From positions 62,001 through 126,000 of the forward strand of contig NZ_JAKOIW010000002.1 in NCBI RefSeq assembly GCF_022206305.1: a stretch of DNA of 64,000 nucleotides, in the 5' to 3' direction. The notes below the pieces were generated by a model. That model had not been told where the DNA came from. It made no database searches and was given only the letters and a program-made list of their open reading frames with translations. Origin of the DNA: Gordonia sp. 'Campus' (GTDB taxonomy: Bacteria; Actinomycetota; Actinomycetes; Mycobacteriales; Mycobacteriaceae). Shown piece after piece: positions 18,394-26,980 of the stretch. Within the stretch, counting starts at the first letter, position 1. Each line of letters opens with the position of its first letter. A program made the position numbers and the translations under genes.

Positions 18394-18407
18394 TGCGGAG
18401 GACAGCC

Positions 18408-18436
18408 GACGTTGGGCGAAGTCGCGTCGTCGGCTC
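18408..18436 (+). terminator. Hairpin after gdh
   Basis: AGCCGACG and CGTCGGCT can pair across about an 18-nt loop shortly after the gdh stop codon. There is no T-run, as is usual in actinobacteria. It is weaker than the other terminators listed. Confidence 0.35.
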
Positions 18437-18447
18437 GCACCGCCGAA

Positions 18448-18453
18448 TAGCCT
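18448..18453 (+). promoter_or_regulatory. -10 element TAGCCT for leaderless molybdopterin oxidoreductase
   Basis: TAGCCT is followed by 6 nt and the ATG at 18460. There is no Shine-Dalgarno upstream, so transcription probably starts at the start codon. Confidence 0.6.
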
Positions 18454-18459
18454 GACACC

Positions 18460-20718
18460 ATGACCCGCACGGCACCACGAATCTGTCCGCTCTGCGAGGC
18501 GACCTGCGGTCTCTCGCTCGTCGTCGATCACGATCCCGACACCGGACGAGAACGTGTCACGGGCGCCCGCGGGGACTCCGAGGACGTCTTCAGTCACGGA
18601 TACATCTGCCCCAAGGGGGCGAGCCTGGCTCAGCTGGACAACGACCCGGACCGGCTCGACCGGCCACTCGTCCGGCGCGACGGACGCCTGGTCGAGACCG
18701 ACTGGGACACGGCCCTGACCGAGGCCGTCGACGGACTGACGGAAGTGATCGCAGCCCATGGCGGCCCGGCGGTGGGCTTCTACCTCGGGAATCCCTCGGC
18801 GCACACGGTCGCGGGCACGATGTACGCACCGCTGCTCATCCGTGCCCTCGGAACCCGCAACGTGTTCAGCGCCAGCACCCTCGATCAGATGCCCAAGCAA
18901 GCGGCCACGGGCTATCTCGTCGGTCACGCGGGCACCTTCGCGGTCCCGGATCTCGATCGCACGGATCATCTCGTCGTCATCGGCGCGAATCCGGTGGTGT
19001 CCAACGGGAGCGTGACGACCGCGGCCGACTTCCCGGGCAAGCTCGCCGCGCTGCGCCGGCGCGGCGGCCGCCTCACCGTGATAGACCCGGCCCGCACCCG
19101 GACGGCGAGACTCGCCGACACCCACCTCGCACCGCGACCGGGCACCGACGCCGCGCTGCTGTGCGGGGTCGTGCAGTGTCTCTTCGAGGAGGGACTCGTC
19201 GCCGACGACCTCGGGGGCATCGCCGCGCACGTCATCGGCGTCGACGAGGTGCGACGCGAGCTGGGCGACCTCACCTCCGAACGCGTCGCCCCGTACTGCG
19301 GAATCCCTGCCGAGGACATCCGGGCGCTCGCACGATCGATCGCCGGGTCGCCGACCACGGCGGTCTACGGCCGGATGGGTACCACCACAGTGGAATTCGG
19401 CACACTCGGCAGCTGGCTGATCGACGTCGTGAACATCCTGACCGGCAACTACGACCGGCCCGGTGGAGTCATGTTCCCGCTGGCGCCGACGGCACCGTCG
19501 CCGCGTCCGCCGCGCGCCGGCCGCGGATTCCGCACCGGACGGTGGCGCAGCCGGGTGTCCGGCCACGCCGAGGTGGGCGGCGAGCTACCCGCGGTCGCGA
19601 TGGCCGAGGAATTCGAGACCCCGGGGGACGGACGACTCCGTGCCCTCGTGACGGTCTCGGGCAACCCCGTCCTGTCCGCGCCCAACGGCGGACGTCTGGG
19701 ACGTGCACTCGACGAGGCGGATTTCGTGGTCTGCGTCGACCCGTACCTGAACGAGACCACGCGGCACGCACACGTCATCCTGCCGCCGCCGCGCCCGTCG
19801 CAGAGTCCCCACTTCGACGCGATCCTGAACAATCTGGCGGTCCGCGCCACGGCCCGCTACTCACCACCCGTGCTGCCGCTCGCGCCCGGGCGCCCCGACG
19901 AGATCGAGATCGTGGCCCGGCTGATCCTCGGCCTCTCCGGAGCCGGGGTCGGCGCCGATCCCGGCCTCGTCGACGAACAGGTGATCGGCGCGACCCTGTC
20001 GAAGGAGGTGACCGACCCGCACTCACCGGTCGCGGGCCGCGCCGTGGAGTCGCTGATCGCCATGCTGCCCGAGGCGCCCGGTCACCAGCGGCGGCTGGAC
20101 ATGCAGTTGCGACTCGGCGCGTACGGCGATGCGTTCGGAACCCGCGACGGCCTCACCTTCGCCGATCTGCTCGCCGCGCCGCACGGCATCGACCTGGGAC
20201 CGATGCGACCCCGCCTGCCCGGCGTGGTGCGGACCGCGTCGGGCAAGGTCGAACTCGCGCCCGATCCGCTCATCGGCGACCTCGAGCGCCTACGGTCCGC
20301 ACTCGACGCCGGTGGGGAGGACGTGGGCGCCGAGGGTCGTCTACTCCTCGTCGGCCGGCGCCATCTGCGGTCCAACAACAGCTGGATGCACAATCTCCCG
20401 GCGTTGACCGGCGGAACCAACCGCTGCACGCTGCTCATGCACCCCGACGACGCGGATCGACTCGGGATCTCCGATGTCGCCAAGATCCGCGGCTCGGGCG
20501 GATCGCTGACGGTGCCCGTCGAGATCACCTCCGACATCCGGCCCGGCGTCGCATCACTGCCGCACGGCTGGGGTCATGACGCCGACGGCATCCAGCTGAG
20601 CGTCGCCACCGCCGACCCCGGGGTCAACGTGAACGACCTGAACGACGGGACAGTGCTGGATCCGCTGTCCGGAACGGTCGTGCTCAACGGTCTGCCCGTG
20701 GAGATCGCGCCTGCCTGA
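18460..20718 (+). CDS. Molybdopterin oxidoreductase (DMSO reductase superfamily, FdhA/NarB-like catalytic subunit)
   Basis: A 752-residue enzyme with an N-terminal [4Fe-4S] site formed by C9, C12, C16 and C50 (CPLCEATC ... CPKG), the bis-MGD binding body (GANPVVSNGSVTT; TGNYDRPGGVM) and the C-terminal molydop-binding domain (~620-750, HGWGHDADG...NVNDLNDGT). There is no Tat signal, so it is cytoplasmic. No electron-transfer subunits or fdhD-like gene adjoin it, so its redox partner is unknown; related actinobacterial proteins are annotated only as a molybdopterin oxidoreductase family. It lies between gdh and the thioesterase, adjacent genes in M. tuberculosis, so it is an insertion into that order. 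mobA at 45 kb supplies MGD cofactor. Confidence 0.88.
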   Translation: MTRTAPRICPLCEATCGLSLVVDHDPDTGRERVTGARGDSEDVFSHGYICPKGASLAQLDNDPDRLDRPLVRRDGRLVETDWDTALTEAVDGLTEVIAAHGGPAVGFYLGNPSAHTVAGTMYAPLLIRALGTRNVFSASTLDQMPKQAATGYLVGHAGTFAVPDLDRTDHLVVIGANPVVSNGSVTTAADFPGKLAALRRRGGRLTVIDPARTRTARLADTHLAPRPGTDAALLCGVVQCLFEEGLVADDLGGIAAHVIGVDEVRRELGDLTSERVAPYCGIPAEDIRALARSIAGSPTTAVYGRMGTTTVEFGTLGSWLIDVVNILTGNYDRPGGVMFPLAPTAPSPRPPRAGRGFRTGRWRSRVSGHAEVGGELPAVAMAEEFETPGDGRLRALVTVSGNPVLSAPNGGRLGRALDEADFVVCVDPYLNETTRHAHVILPPPRPSQSPHFDAILNNLAVRATARYSPPVLPLAPGRPDEIEIVARLILGLSGAGVGADPGLVDEQVIGATLSKEVTDPHSPVAGRAVESLIAMLPEAPGHQRRLDMQLRLGAYGDAFGTRDGLTFADLLAAPHGIDLGPMRPRLPGVVRTASGKVELAPDPLIGDLERLRSALDAGGEDVGAEGRLLLVGRRHLRSNNSWMHNLPALTGGTNRCTLLMHPDDADRLGISDVAKIRGSGGSLTVPVEITSDIRPGVASLPHGWGHDADGIQLSVATADPGVNVNDLNDGTVLDPLSGTVVLNGLPVEIAPA

Positions 20719-20792
20719 CCCCGAGTGACGGTGCGTAGGGTTGGACCGGGCCGGCCATCCGGGACCGGCCGGCCAGTCCTACCAGACAGGGG

Positions 20793-21284
20793 ATGACTCA
20801 CGTGCTGAACGAGGATGCCGGTACGACCACCGCCGACGGTTATCTGGTGAAGGTGCCCGTGCGCTGGTCGGACATGGACGTCTACGCGCACATCAACCAT
20901 GCGCGGATGGTCACCCTGCTGGAAGAGGCCCGCATCCCGTGGCTGTTCTACGACGGACGACCCACCGCGCCCCTGCGTGATGGTTGCCTCGTCAGTGACC
21001 TGCATGTGAAATATCAAGCGCAACTCCGGCATTCCGAAGGGCCGATCGAGGTCACGATGTACGTCCAGCGCTTGCGTGCCGTCGACTTCACGGTGGGGTA
21101 CGAGGTGCGGGCGGCGGGAGCCGACCCGGCGTCGCGGCCCGCTGTCGTGGCGAGCACCCAGCTCGTCGCCTTCGATGTCGCGGCGCAACGCATCGCGCGG
21201 CTGACGCCGGAACAGAAGGACTACCTCGCGGGATTCCGGCGGGCCGACGCGCAGTCCGTTCCGTCGCAACGCGGACGACCCTGA
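20793..21284 (+). CDS. Acyl-CoA thioesterase, hotdog fold (Rv2475c-like)
   Basis: A 163-residue single-hotdog protein of the 4-hydroxybenzoyl-CoA thioesterase/FadM kind. The catalytic region is WSDMDVYAHINHARM, with the conserved Asp and the HINHA helix, followed by the long helix LLEEARIPW. It hydrolyses acyl-CoA thioesters; chain-length preference cannot be read. Start: the ATG at 20793 is directly preceded by AGGGG with no spacer, so the GTG at 20802 (about 9 nt after AGGGG) may be the true start; the difference is three residues. Its stop overlaps the next gene's ATG (TGATG), so the two are coupled, as their orthologs Rv2475c and Rv2474c are neighbours. Confidence 0.85.
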   Translation: MTHVLNEDAGTTTADGYLVKVPVRWSDMDVYAHINHARMVTLLEEARIPWLFYDGRPTAPLRDGCLVSDLHVKYQAQLRHSEGPIEVTMYVQRLRAVDFTVGYEVRAAGADPASRPAVVASTQLVAFDVAAQRIARLTPEQKDYLAGFRRADAQSVPSQRGRP

Positions 21285-21970
21285 TGGAACGCCATGTCGC
21301 GGTAGCGGCGTCCGACCTGTCCAATGCGACGGCCTTCCTCGCCCACGCGGTGCGACTCGACGACGCGGCCGTCGTACGGGTGGTCGCGCGTGCCGACGGC
21401 CTGATCGCTCTCTGGACCCACACCGGATTCGAGGTGCTGGCCACGCGGGCGGTGTCCGGTTCGGTGGCTCCCCGCGACGTGGTGTGCGACGCGTCGGCCC
21501 TGCATGCGGCCCTCGGCTCGGGCATCCCCGGCGAACCGGTGGATCCCGGGTTCTCGCTCGACAGTGCTTGGCGCGGTGCACTTCCCGCGACGGTCGGGTT
21601 CCGGCACATCGACGACGTCCCCGCGCGCAGCGTCATCGCCCTCGCCCGTGACGGCGCGCGTGTGGCCCGTGACGAGGGGAGCGCCCACGGGCCCGCGACC
21701 GGATTGCTCGACCAGGATGTCCTGGAGGTGTCCACCGACGACGGTGCGTTCACGGCGGCGGTCACGATGCGGTCGGTGTTCGCGCTCACCGGAATGGGAT
21801 TCATCCGGGACGCGAACGGCCGCGCGGTGACCGAGACCTCGGACGCCGATGCCGTTGCCCCGGACGAACCGGTACGAATCCGCATGTCCGCGGCGTGGAT
21901 TCGAGTCGACGCGCGGTACGGGTCGGTGTATCAGCGACGGCACCGCGATCTCGCGGTCACCGTCCTCTGA
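21284..21970 (+). CDS. Conserved hypothetical protein (Rv2474c-like position)
   Basis: A 228-residue soluble protein of mixed alpha/beta composition with no recognised domain, signal peptide or membrane helix. It is translationally coupled to the thioesterase (TGATG) and converges on the alpha-glucosidase gene. A gene of about this size follows the thioesterase in mycobacteria, so it is a conserved actinobacterial protein rather than a spurious frame. Residues of possible interest are an Asp/His-containing segment near position 110 (FRHIDDVPARSV) and a run of acidic residues near 190. Its function is unknown. Coupling suggests a joint role with the thioesterase. Confidence 0.75.
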   Translation: MERHVAVAASDLSNATAFLAHAVRLDDAAVVRVVARADGLIALWTHTGFEVLATRAVSGSVAPRDVVCDASALHAALGSGIPGEPVDPGFSLDSAWRGALPATVGFRHIDDVPARSVIALARDGARVARDEGSAHGPATGLLDQDVLEVSTDDGAFTAAVTMRSVFALTGMGFIRDANGRAVTETSDADAVAPDEPVRIRMSAAWIRVDARYGSVYQRRHRDLAVTVL

Positions 21971-21996
21971 CCGATCGCGGACGCCCCGTCGGCGCT

Positions 21997-23958
21997 TCAG
22001 ACCAGCCAGGCCGCGGAATCCGGGGCCAGCATGCCGTCGACGAGAGGTGAACTGACGAGCAGCAATTCGCCCGGGGGAAGCGGTACGGGCACCTCGCCGG
22101 CGTTGAGCGCGCAGATCAGCCTGCCGCCGGATCGACGGAACGCCAGACAACCCTCGGGGGCCCCGTACCACTCGATGTGGTCGCCCGCGAATTCCGGTCG
22201 TTCCATGCGCAATTCGATCGCAGCGCGGTAGAGCGACAACATGGACCCGACGTCCTCGAGCTGAGCCTCCACGGTCAAGGTGGCCCACGACGCCGGCATC
22301 GGCAGCCAGGTGTCGGCAGACGTGCTGAAACCGAACGGCGGGTCGGTGCCCTCCCAGGGCAGCGGGACCCGGCAGCCGTCGCGTCCGCGTTCGGTCCGAC
22401 CGGACCGCTCCCAGACCGGGTCCTGCAGTGCCTCGTCGGGGAGATCGTCGACGTTGGGCAGGCCGAGCTCGGCACCGTTGTAGAGGAAAACCGTTCCGGG
22501 CAGCGCCATCTCGACCACGAGCATGGCGCGCGCCCGGCGGGTGCCGCGATCGAGGTCGAGAACTCCCGTCTCCGGATCGGCAACGGCATATCGCGTCACC
22601 TCGCGGGCGACGTCGTGATTGGACAGCGTCCACGTCGGGGTTCCCGACACCGACAGGACCGCGTCGAGTGAGTTCTCGATCGCCTCCCGGATCGCTCCGG
22701 ATTCGAACGGTGCCTTCGCGAGTCGGAAGTTGAAACCGAGGTGCAGTTCGTCGGGTCGCAGGTATTCGGCGAATCGTTCGTTGTCACTGACCCAGATCTC
22801 ACCGACGTTCGCGGCACCGGGGTACTCGTCGAGCACCTTGCGGATCTTGCGGTGGATGTCGTGCACCGCATAGTTGTTGAAGCGCGGGTCGTCGTCGGAG
22901 TTCTGCAGCAGCTTGGTCGACGAGAGATCCATGTCCGGCAACTCGGCGGGTTTGGCCATGCCGTGGGCGACATCGATGCGGAAGCCGTCGACACCCCGGT
23001 CGAGCCAGAATCGGAGGGTCTTCTCCAGATCAGCCCAGACGTCGGGGTTCTCCCAGTTCAGGTCCGGTTGTTCCCTGGCGAAGATGTGCAGATACCACTG
23101 GCCGGGCGAACCGTCGGCCTCGGTCACGCGGGTCCAGGCCGGGCCGCCGAAGATGCTGTGCCAGTTGTTGGGCGGCTCGTCGCCGTTCTCCCCGACACCG
23201 TCGCGGAAGATGTAGCGCGCTCGCTCGGGGCTGCCGGGCGGGGCCGCGAGGGCGGCCTGGAACCACTCGTGTCGATCACTCGTGTGGTTGGGGACGAGAT
23301 CCATCGTCACGCGGATGTCTCGTTCGTGTGCCTCCGCGATCAACTCGTCGAAGACGTCGAGATCGCCGAAGAGCGGGTCGATGTCGCGAGGGTCGGAGAC
23401 GTCGTAGCCGTGATCGGCCATCGGGGAGGCCATGATCGGGCTCAACCACAGCGCGTCGATGCCCAGGAGTTCGAGGTAGCCGAGCTTGTCGATGACCCCG
23501 GCGAGGTCACCGACACCGTCGCCGTCGAGATCGGAGAACGAGCGCGGGTAGATCTGGTAGAACACCGCGGACTTCCACCAGGTCTCGTCGGTGGGGTCGA
23601 GTTGCGGTACGACGGGCCGGGTTGTCGCGTCACCGATCGCCATGTCGGCCGACCCGGCATCTGCAGGTTCGGTGTCCGCGGGCTCGGAATCTACGAGTTC
23701 GGGGTCTGTGATTTCGGGGTCTGCACGCTCGCCGTCGGGGAGTTCGGTCTGCGGGAGGTCGGTGTCCGGGTCGGCCGGATCGTCCGAGTCCGCGATGGTG
23801 TCCGCGTCCGTTGCGTCGTCGCCGCTCTCCGCGTCGTCGGCAGCGGTCACCGCCGCCGGATCCGTCACCTCGGCGCCGGTGTGCGCGCCGTCTGGCTGAC
23901 CCCCGTCAGATGGCGCGGCGGGGACATCATCGGGTGTCTCATCGCTCACCGTGGTCAT
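21997..23958 (-). CDS. aglA: Alpha-glucosidase GH13 with a ~120-residue acidic N-terminal extension
   Basis: A 653-residue enzyme. Residues ~126-650 are a GH13 alpha-glucosidase/oligo-1,6-glucosidase: AVFYQIYPRSF at the start, MDLVPNHTSD, the nucleophile Asp in GFRIDVAHGM, the acid Glu in VGEIWV and the stabilising Asp in LSNHDVA. It should hydrolyse alpha-1,4 or alpha-1,6 glucosides such as maltose, isomaltose or trehalose-derived sugars. Residues 1-120 are low-complexity Asp/Glu/Pro/Ala with DPADTEP-like repeats, absent from the 546-residue M. tuberculosis AglA. The ATG at 23958 has GGTAGGG 5-6 nt upstream, which supports the long form; M106 (23643) has no clear ribosome site. It follows glbO by 76 nt, as in M. 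tuberculosis. Confidence 0.9.
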   Translation of the reverse strand: MTTVSDETPDDVPAAPSDGGQPDGAHTGAEVTDPAAVTAADDAESGDDATDADTIADSDDPADPDTDLPQTELPDGERADPEITDPELVDSEPADTEPADAGSADMAIGDATTRPVVPQLDPTDETWWKSAVFYQIYPRSFSDLDGDGVGDLAGVIDKLGYLELLGIDALWLSPIMASPMADHGYDVSDPRDIDPLFGDLDVFDELIAEAHERDIRVTMDLVPNHTSDRHEWFQAALAAPPGSPERARYIFRDGVGENGDEPPNNWHSIFGGPAWTRVTEADGSPGQWYLHIFAREQPDLNWENPDVWADLEKTLRFWLDRGVDGFRIDVAHGMAKPAELPDMDLSSTKLLQNSDDDPRFNNYAVHDIHRKIRKVLDEYPGAANVGEIWVSDNERFAEYLRPDELHLGFNFRLAKAPFESGAIREAIENSLDAVLSVSGTPTWTLSNHDVAREVTRYAVADPETGVLDLDRGTRRARAMLVVEMALPGTVFLYNGAELGLPNVDDLPDEALQDPVWERSGRTERGRDGCRVPLPWEGTDPPFGFSTSADTWLPMPASWATLTVEAQLEDVGSMLSLYRAAIELRMERPEFAGDHIEWYGAPEGCLAFRRSGGRLICALNAGEVPVPLPPGELLLVSSPLVDGMLAPDSAAWLV

Positions 23959-24034
23959 TGTGCCCTACCTGAGTTTTCGTAGAGAAATCCAGGTCAGTCG
24001 GCGAGTCGTCCGGCGTGTCGGACGAGAAAGGGTC

Positions 24035-24490
24035 TCAGATCGGCGAATTCATCATCGACTGCGCGGCCATCTCCATGTAGTCGGTGAGCGCCTTGCGATG
24101 TGGCGGGTCGAGGGTCTCCTCGTCGATGGAGGCGATCGCGGTGTGCATGCACCGCAGCCAGGCGTCTCGTTCGATGGGGCCGACTCGGAACGGGTTGTGC
24201 CGCATGCGGAGCCGGGGATGGCCCCGCTCGTCGGAGTAGGTTCGTGGTCCGCCCCAGTACTGTTCGAGGAACATGCGCATCCGGCGTTCGGCCGGCCCCA
24301 GGTCTTCCTCGGGATAGAGCGGCCGGAGCACCTCGTCCTCGGCCACCTCGCGATAGAACACCGCGGTGAGCCGCCGGAAGGTCTCGGCACCACCGACCTC
24401 GTCGTAGAAGGTGCGCGCCGGGGTCTCCGGTGCCGATGATGCCGCGGGTGCGTTGCCGGGTTCGCCAGTCACCTTCTCCATTGTCCTCAT
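24035..24490 (-). CDS. glbO: Group II truncated haemoglobin (trHbO)
   Basis: A 2-on-2 haemoglobin, 151 residues from the ATG at 24490. It matches mycobacterial GlbO almost throughout: [20 protein letters not shown], then [14 protein letters not shown] (Tyr CD1 and Trp G8 region), MRHNPF with the proximal histidine, and [17 protein letters not shown]. These proteins bind O2 and NO, and trHbO is linked to respiration and to the membrane. Start candidates are TTG 24508, ATG 24490 (GAGAGG 9 nt upstream) and ATG 24481; the second has the best ribosome site. The N-terminus is about 20 residues longer than the M. tuberculosis protein and is Pro/Ala-rich. It is divergent from the CtaJ-like gene. Confidence 0.93.
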   Translation of the reverse strand: MRTMEKVTGEPGNAPAASSAPETPARTFYDEVGGAETFRRLTAVFYREVAEDEVLRPLYPEEDLGPAERRMRMFLEQYWGGPRTYSDERGHPRLRMRHNPFRVGPIERDAWLRCMHTAIASIDEETLDPPHRKALTDYMEMAAQSMMNSPI

Positions 24491-24515
24491 CGTCGGGCCG
24501 CCTCTCAACGTGGGC

Positions 24516-24573
24516 GTCTACGACGCCGCGCCGGAGGCGTCTACGACGCCACGCCGGAGGCGTCTACGACGCG
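24516..24573. repeat. Tandem repeat, 23-bp unit, about 2.5 copies
   Basis: Two copies of a 23-bp unit starting GTCTACGACGCC (24516-24538, 24539-24561, one base different) plus a 12-bp partial copy. It lies in the divergent region between glbO and the CtaJ-like gene, close to the glbO 5' end. Confidence 0.85.
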
Positions 24574-24676
24574 CTGTAGGGGTCGATGTCCCGGGAGGCC
24601 TCCGGTGCGTTAGATTGATCAACGATGACCTGCGCCGACAACAGCGCGGGTCCGGCGCGACCATCGAAAGGGTGAC

Positions 24677-24931
24677 ATGGACGTCGACAGCCTGATCGTC
24701 CCCATCGGAGTGCCAGTCACGATCGTGACGGTGCTCTTCGTGCTGCTCTGTGTTGTCGCGATGGTGTTCTCCTCGGGGGTCAAGTACCCGAAGGTCGACG
24801 AGTACACCCTCGACCAGCAGTGGGAGCATGCACCGCTTCTCTTCAGTGCCACGGACATCGAGCCGATGGCATTGCCGCAACATGCGGAACCCGGCGATGT
24901 GGATGGGAGCTCGGCCAGTGGCAAGTGGTGA
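24677..24931 (+). CDS. Small single-helix membrane protein, probable CtaJ-like aa3 oxidase subunit
   Basis: An 84-residue protein with one N-terminal membrane helix (about residues 8-31, VPVTIVTVLFVLLCVVAMVF) and a soluble tail containing WEHAPLLFSATDIEP. Its size, single helix and place beside glbO resemble CtaJ, a small accessory subunit of the actinobacterial bcc-aa3 supercomplex in M. smegmatis. That identification rests on memory of gene order and general shape, not on an alignment. GAAAGG is 6 nt before the ATG. The next gene overlaps its 3' end by 14 nt. If correct, it links to the CopD-CtaG copper-insertion gene at 3.4 kb. Confidence 0.6.
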   Translation: MDVDSLIVPIGVPVTIVTVLFVLLCVVAMVFSSGVKYPKVDEYTLDQQWEHAPLLFSATDIEPMALPQHAEPGDVDGSSASGKW

Positions 24932-25412
24932 GGTTACACACGCGAACGTGAGCGCAGAGGTCGCGGCCCGCTCGGCCGCCGAACTCCCGCTGGGCTCGGT
25001 CATCACCAACAGCGGTCGGATCTCCGCGGCCCGTTACCCGGGTGACGCGCCGACGACACCGCCCTTCAGCAAGCGCGATCTGATCGCACTCGATGACACG
25101 CTGAAGGCCGCCAGTGAGAAGGCGCTCGTCCGCTTCTCGGTGTACATCGGTGACCTCGGCGAGGACCTCGAGGGCAGCGCCCGCGACATCCTCGCGAAGT
25201 CGCCCGAGCCGGCCTACGGCACGCTCATCGCCGTCTCGCCGAACTCCCGCGACGTCGTCATCGTCTCCGGCAGCAAGGTGTCCAGCCGGGTCAACGACCG
25301 GGTCGCCGCACTCGGCGTGACCGCAGCGGTCACCGGATTCCGTCAGGGCCACCTGGTCGACGGGCTCATCGCGTCGCTGCGCGTGATGGCCACAGCGGCC
25401 GCCGGCGGCTGA
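24918..25412 (+). CDS. DUF5130-type conserved protein (TPM-like fold)
   Basis: A 164-residue soluble protein. After a short polar N-terminus comes GSVITNSGRISAARYPG and later VRFSVYIGDLGED and NDRVAALGVTAAVTGF, with VDGLIASLRVMA at the end. This is the pattern of a conserved actinobacterial family of unknown function related to TPM-domain proteins. Start: the GTG at 24918 has GGGAG 8 nt upstream and overlaps the preceding gene; a GTG at 24948 is the alternative. Co-translation with the CtaJ-like gene suggests a respiratory or envelope link, but no catalytic residues can be named. Confidence 0.7.
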   Translation: MASGEVTHANVSAEVAARSAAELPLGSVITNSGRISAARYPGDAPTTPPFSKRDLIALDDTLKAASEKALVRFSVYIGDLGEDLEGSARDILAKSPEPAYGTLIAVSPNSRDVVIVSGSKVSSRVNDRVAALGVTAAVTGFRQGHLVDGLIASLRVMATAAAGG

Positions 25413-25454
25413 ACCGCCCCAGCGCCCGACAGCGCACCACAAGACAGCACGACC

Positions 25455-25491
25455 ACGAGGCCGCCCCACCTTTCCGGTGGGGCGGCCTCGT
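25455..25491. terminator. Strong bidirectional terminator hairpin
   Basis: Perfect 16-bp stem (ACGAGGCCGCCCCACC and its complement) with a 5-nt TTTCC loop, followed by a short T-containing stretch. It lies between the convergent DUF5130-type gene and the symporter gene. Confidence 0.85.
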
Positions 25492-25510
25492 CGTTTCCGG
25501 GTCGTGTCGC

Positions 25511-26938
25511 TCAGTGGGTGAGCGCCTTCTCTCGCGTACCGCTGTCCTGCGGGTCCAGATCGTCGTCGACCATGTTGGTCTCGTCGAAGGGATCGTGTCC
25601 GGAGAGGACGTCGTCGACGCGCTGCTTGTCGACCGTGCTCGTCCACGACCCGACCAGGAGGGTCGCGACGGCGTTCCCGGAGAAGTTCGTGACCGCGCGG
25701 GCCTCCGACATGAACCGGTCGATGCCCACGATCAGTCCCACGCCGTCGAGCATCTCCGGCCGATGGGCCTGCAGTCCGCCGGCGAGCGTGGCCAGCCCGG
25801 CGCCGCTGACTCCGGCCGCGCCCTTCGACGCGATGATCATGAACGCCAGCAGACCGATCTGCTCGCCGACCGACAGCGGATCGCCCATGGCATCGGCGAT
25901 GAAGATCGACGCCATCGTGAGGTAGATCGCGGTGCCGTCGAGGTTGAACGAGTAGCCGGTCGGAACCACGACGCCGACGGTCGTCTTCTCGACGCCTAGA
26001 TGCTCCATCTTCGCGATCAGGCGGGGGAGCGCCGATTCCGACGACGAGGTGGCGAAGATCAGCAGGTACTCACGGGCGAGGTAGCGCACCAGGCGGAAGA
26101 TCGAGACCCCGGCGACCGTCCGCAGCAGCACGCCGAGCACGCCGAAGACGAAGACCAGGCAGGTGAGGTAGAACGCGAGCATCAGCGTGAGCAGCTGCTG
26201 GACCGCCGCCCAGCCGGTCTGTCCGACCACGTTGGCGATGGCGCCGAACGCGCCGATCGGTGCCACCCAGAGCACCATCGTCAAAACCTTGAAGACGAGC
26301 TTCTGGAAGTACGAGACCGCGGTGAGGATCGGCTCCCCGGTGCGGCCCATGGCCTGGATCGCAAAGCCCACCAGCAAGGCGACGAACAGGGCCTGCAGGA
26401 CGCTTCCCGCGGTCAGCGCGGAGAGCATGGACTCGGGGATGATGCCCTGGATGAAGTCGAGGGTTCCGCCCGATTCGTGCGCGTCCTCGGCCAGTTCGGC
26501 ACCCTTGCCCGACATCGCGTCGACGTTGAGGCCATCGCCGGGCTGGATGATGTTGCCGACGACCAGGCCGATCGCGAGTGCAACCGTCGACATCACGAGG
26601 AAGTAGGCGAAGGCCAGGCCTCCGACCTTCCCGACGGTCGCGGCCTTGCGGACCGAGCCGATGCCCAGCACGATCGTGCAGAAGATGACCGGCGCGATCA
26701 TCATCTTGATCAGGCTGACGAACATCGTGCCCAGCACGCCGAGGTCCTTGCCGACTCCGGGTGCCACGAGGCCGACGACGACACCGGCGACCACCGCGAT
26801 GATGACGGCGATGTAGAGCCAGTGTGTGCGGTCCCGCTTACCGCGGGCCGGGCCCGCGGTCGTATCGTCTGTCGTGGTCGCGATCGGATCGGAACCATCT
26901 TCGGCCGGCGTGCCGCCGGACCTCCCTCGAACGTTCAT
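25511..26938 (-). CDS. dctA: Dicarboxylate/cation symporter (DctA-like, DAACS family)
   Basis: A 475-residue membrane transporter with about eight helices plus two re-entrant loops. The serine-rich SSSESALPRLIAKME motif and GYSFNLDGTAIYLTM are the substrate- and cation-binding hallmarks of the glutamate/C4-dicarboxylate symporter family. The N-terminal 45 residues and the last 40 are polar. The likely substrates are succinate, fumarate and malate, supported by the divergent CitA/CitB-type two-component system. Start: ATG at 26938, with GAGGAG about 11 nt upstream. The divergent intergenic region carries a GTGA-N6-TCAC site and a larger inverted repeat. Confidence 0.9.
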   Translation of the reverse strand: MNVRGRSGGTPAEDGSDPIATTTDDTTAGPARGKRDRTHWLYIAVIIAVVAGVVVGLVAPGVGKDLGVLGTMFVSLIKMMIAPVIFCTIVLGIGSVRKAATVGKVGGLAFAYFLVMSTVALAIGLVVGNIIQPGDGLNVDAMSGKGAELAEDAHESGGTLDFIQGIIPESMLSALTAGSVLQALFVALLVGFAIQAMGRTGEPILTAVSYFQKLVFKVLTMVLWVAPIGAFGAIANVVGQTGWAAVQQLLTLMLAFYLTCLVFVFGVLGVLLRTVAGVSIFRLVRYLAREYLLIFATSSSESALPRLIAKMEHLGVEKTTVGVVVPTGYSFNLDGTAIYLTMASIFIADAMGDPLSVGEQIGLLAFMIIASKGAAGVSGAGLATLAGGLQAHRPEMLDGVGLIVGIDRFMSEARAVTNFSGNAVATLLVGSWTSTVDKQRVDDVLSGHDPFDETNMVDDDLDPQDSGTREKALTH

Positions 26939-26980
26939 CGGTGATTCTCTCCTCGTACACCTGGGACATCGGTGACTAGG

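Noticed and set aside
14713..19566. A 1617-codon open frame on the minus strand opposite gdh and the molybdopterin oxidoreductase.
   Set aside because: Its length is a by-product of GC-biased third positions in the sense genes; the predicted protein is low-complexity, Arg/Gly/Val/Asp-rich, with no recognisable domain, while the sense strand encodes full known enzymes.
23643..23958. Acidic N-terminal extension of AglA treated as a mis-called start.
   Set aside because: The long start has a good ribosome site and the internal ATG does not; kept as the long form, with the alternative stated.
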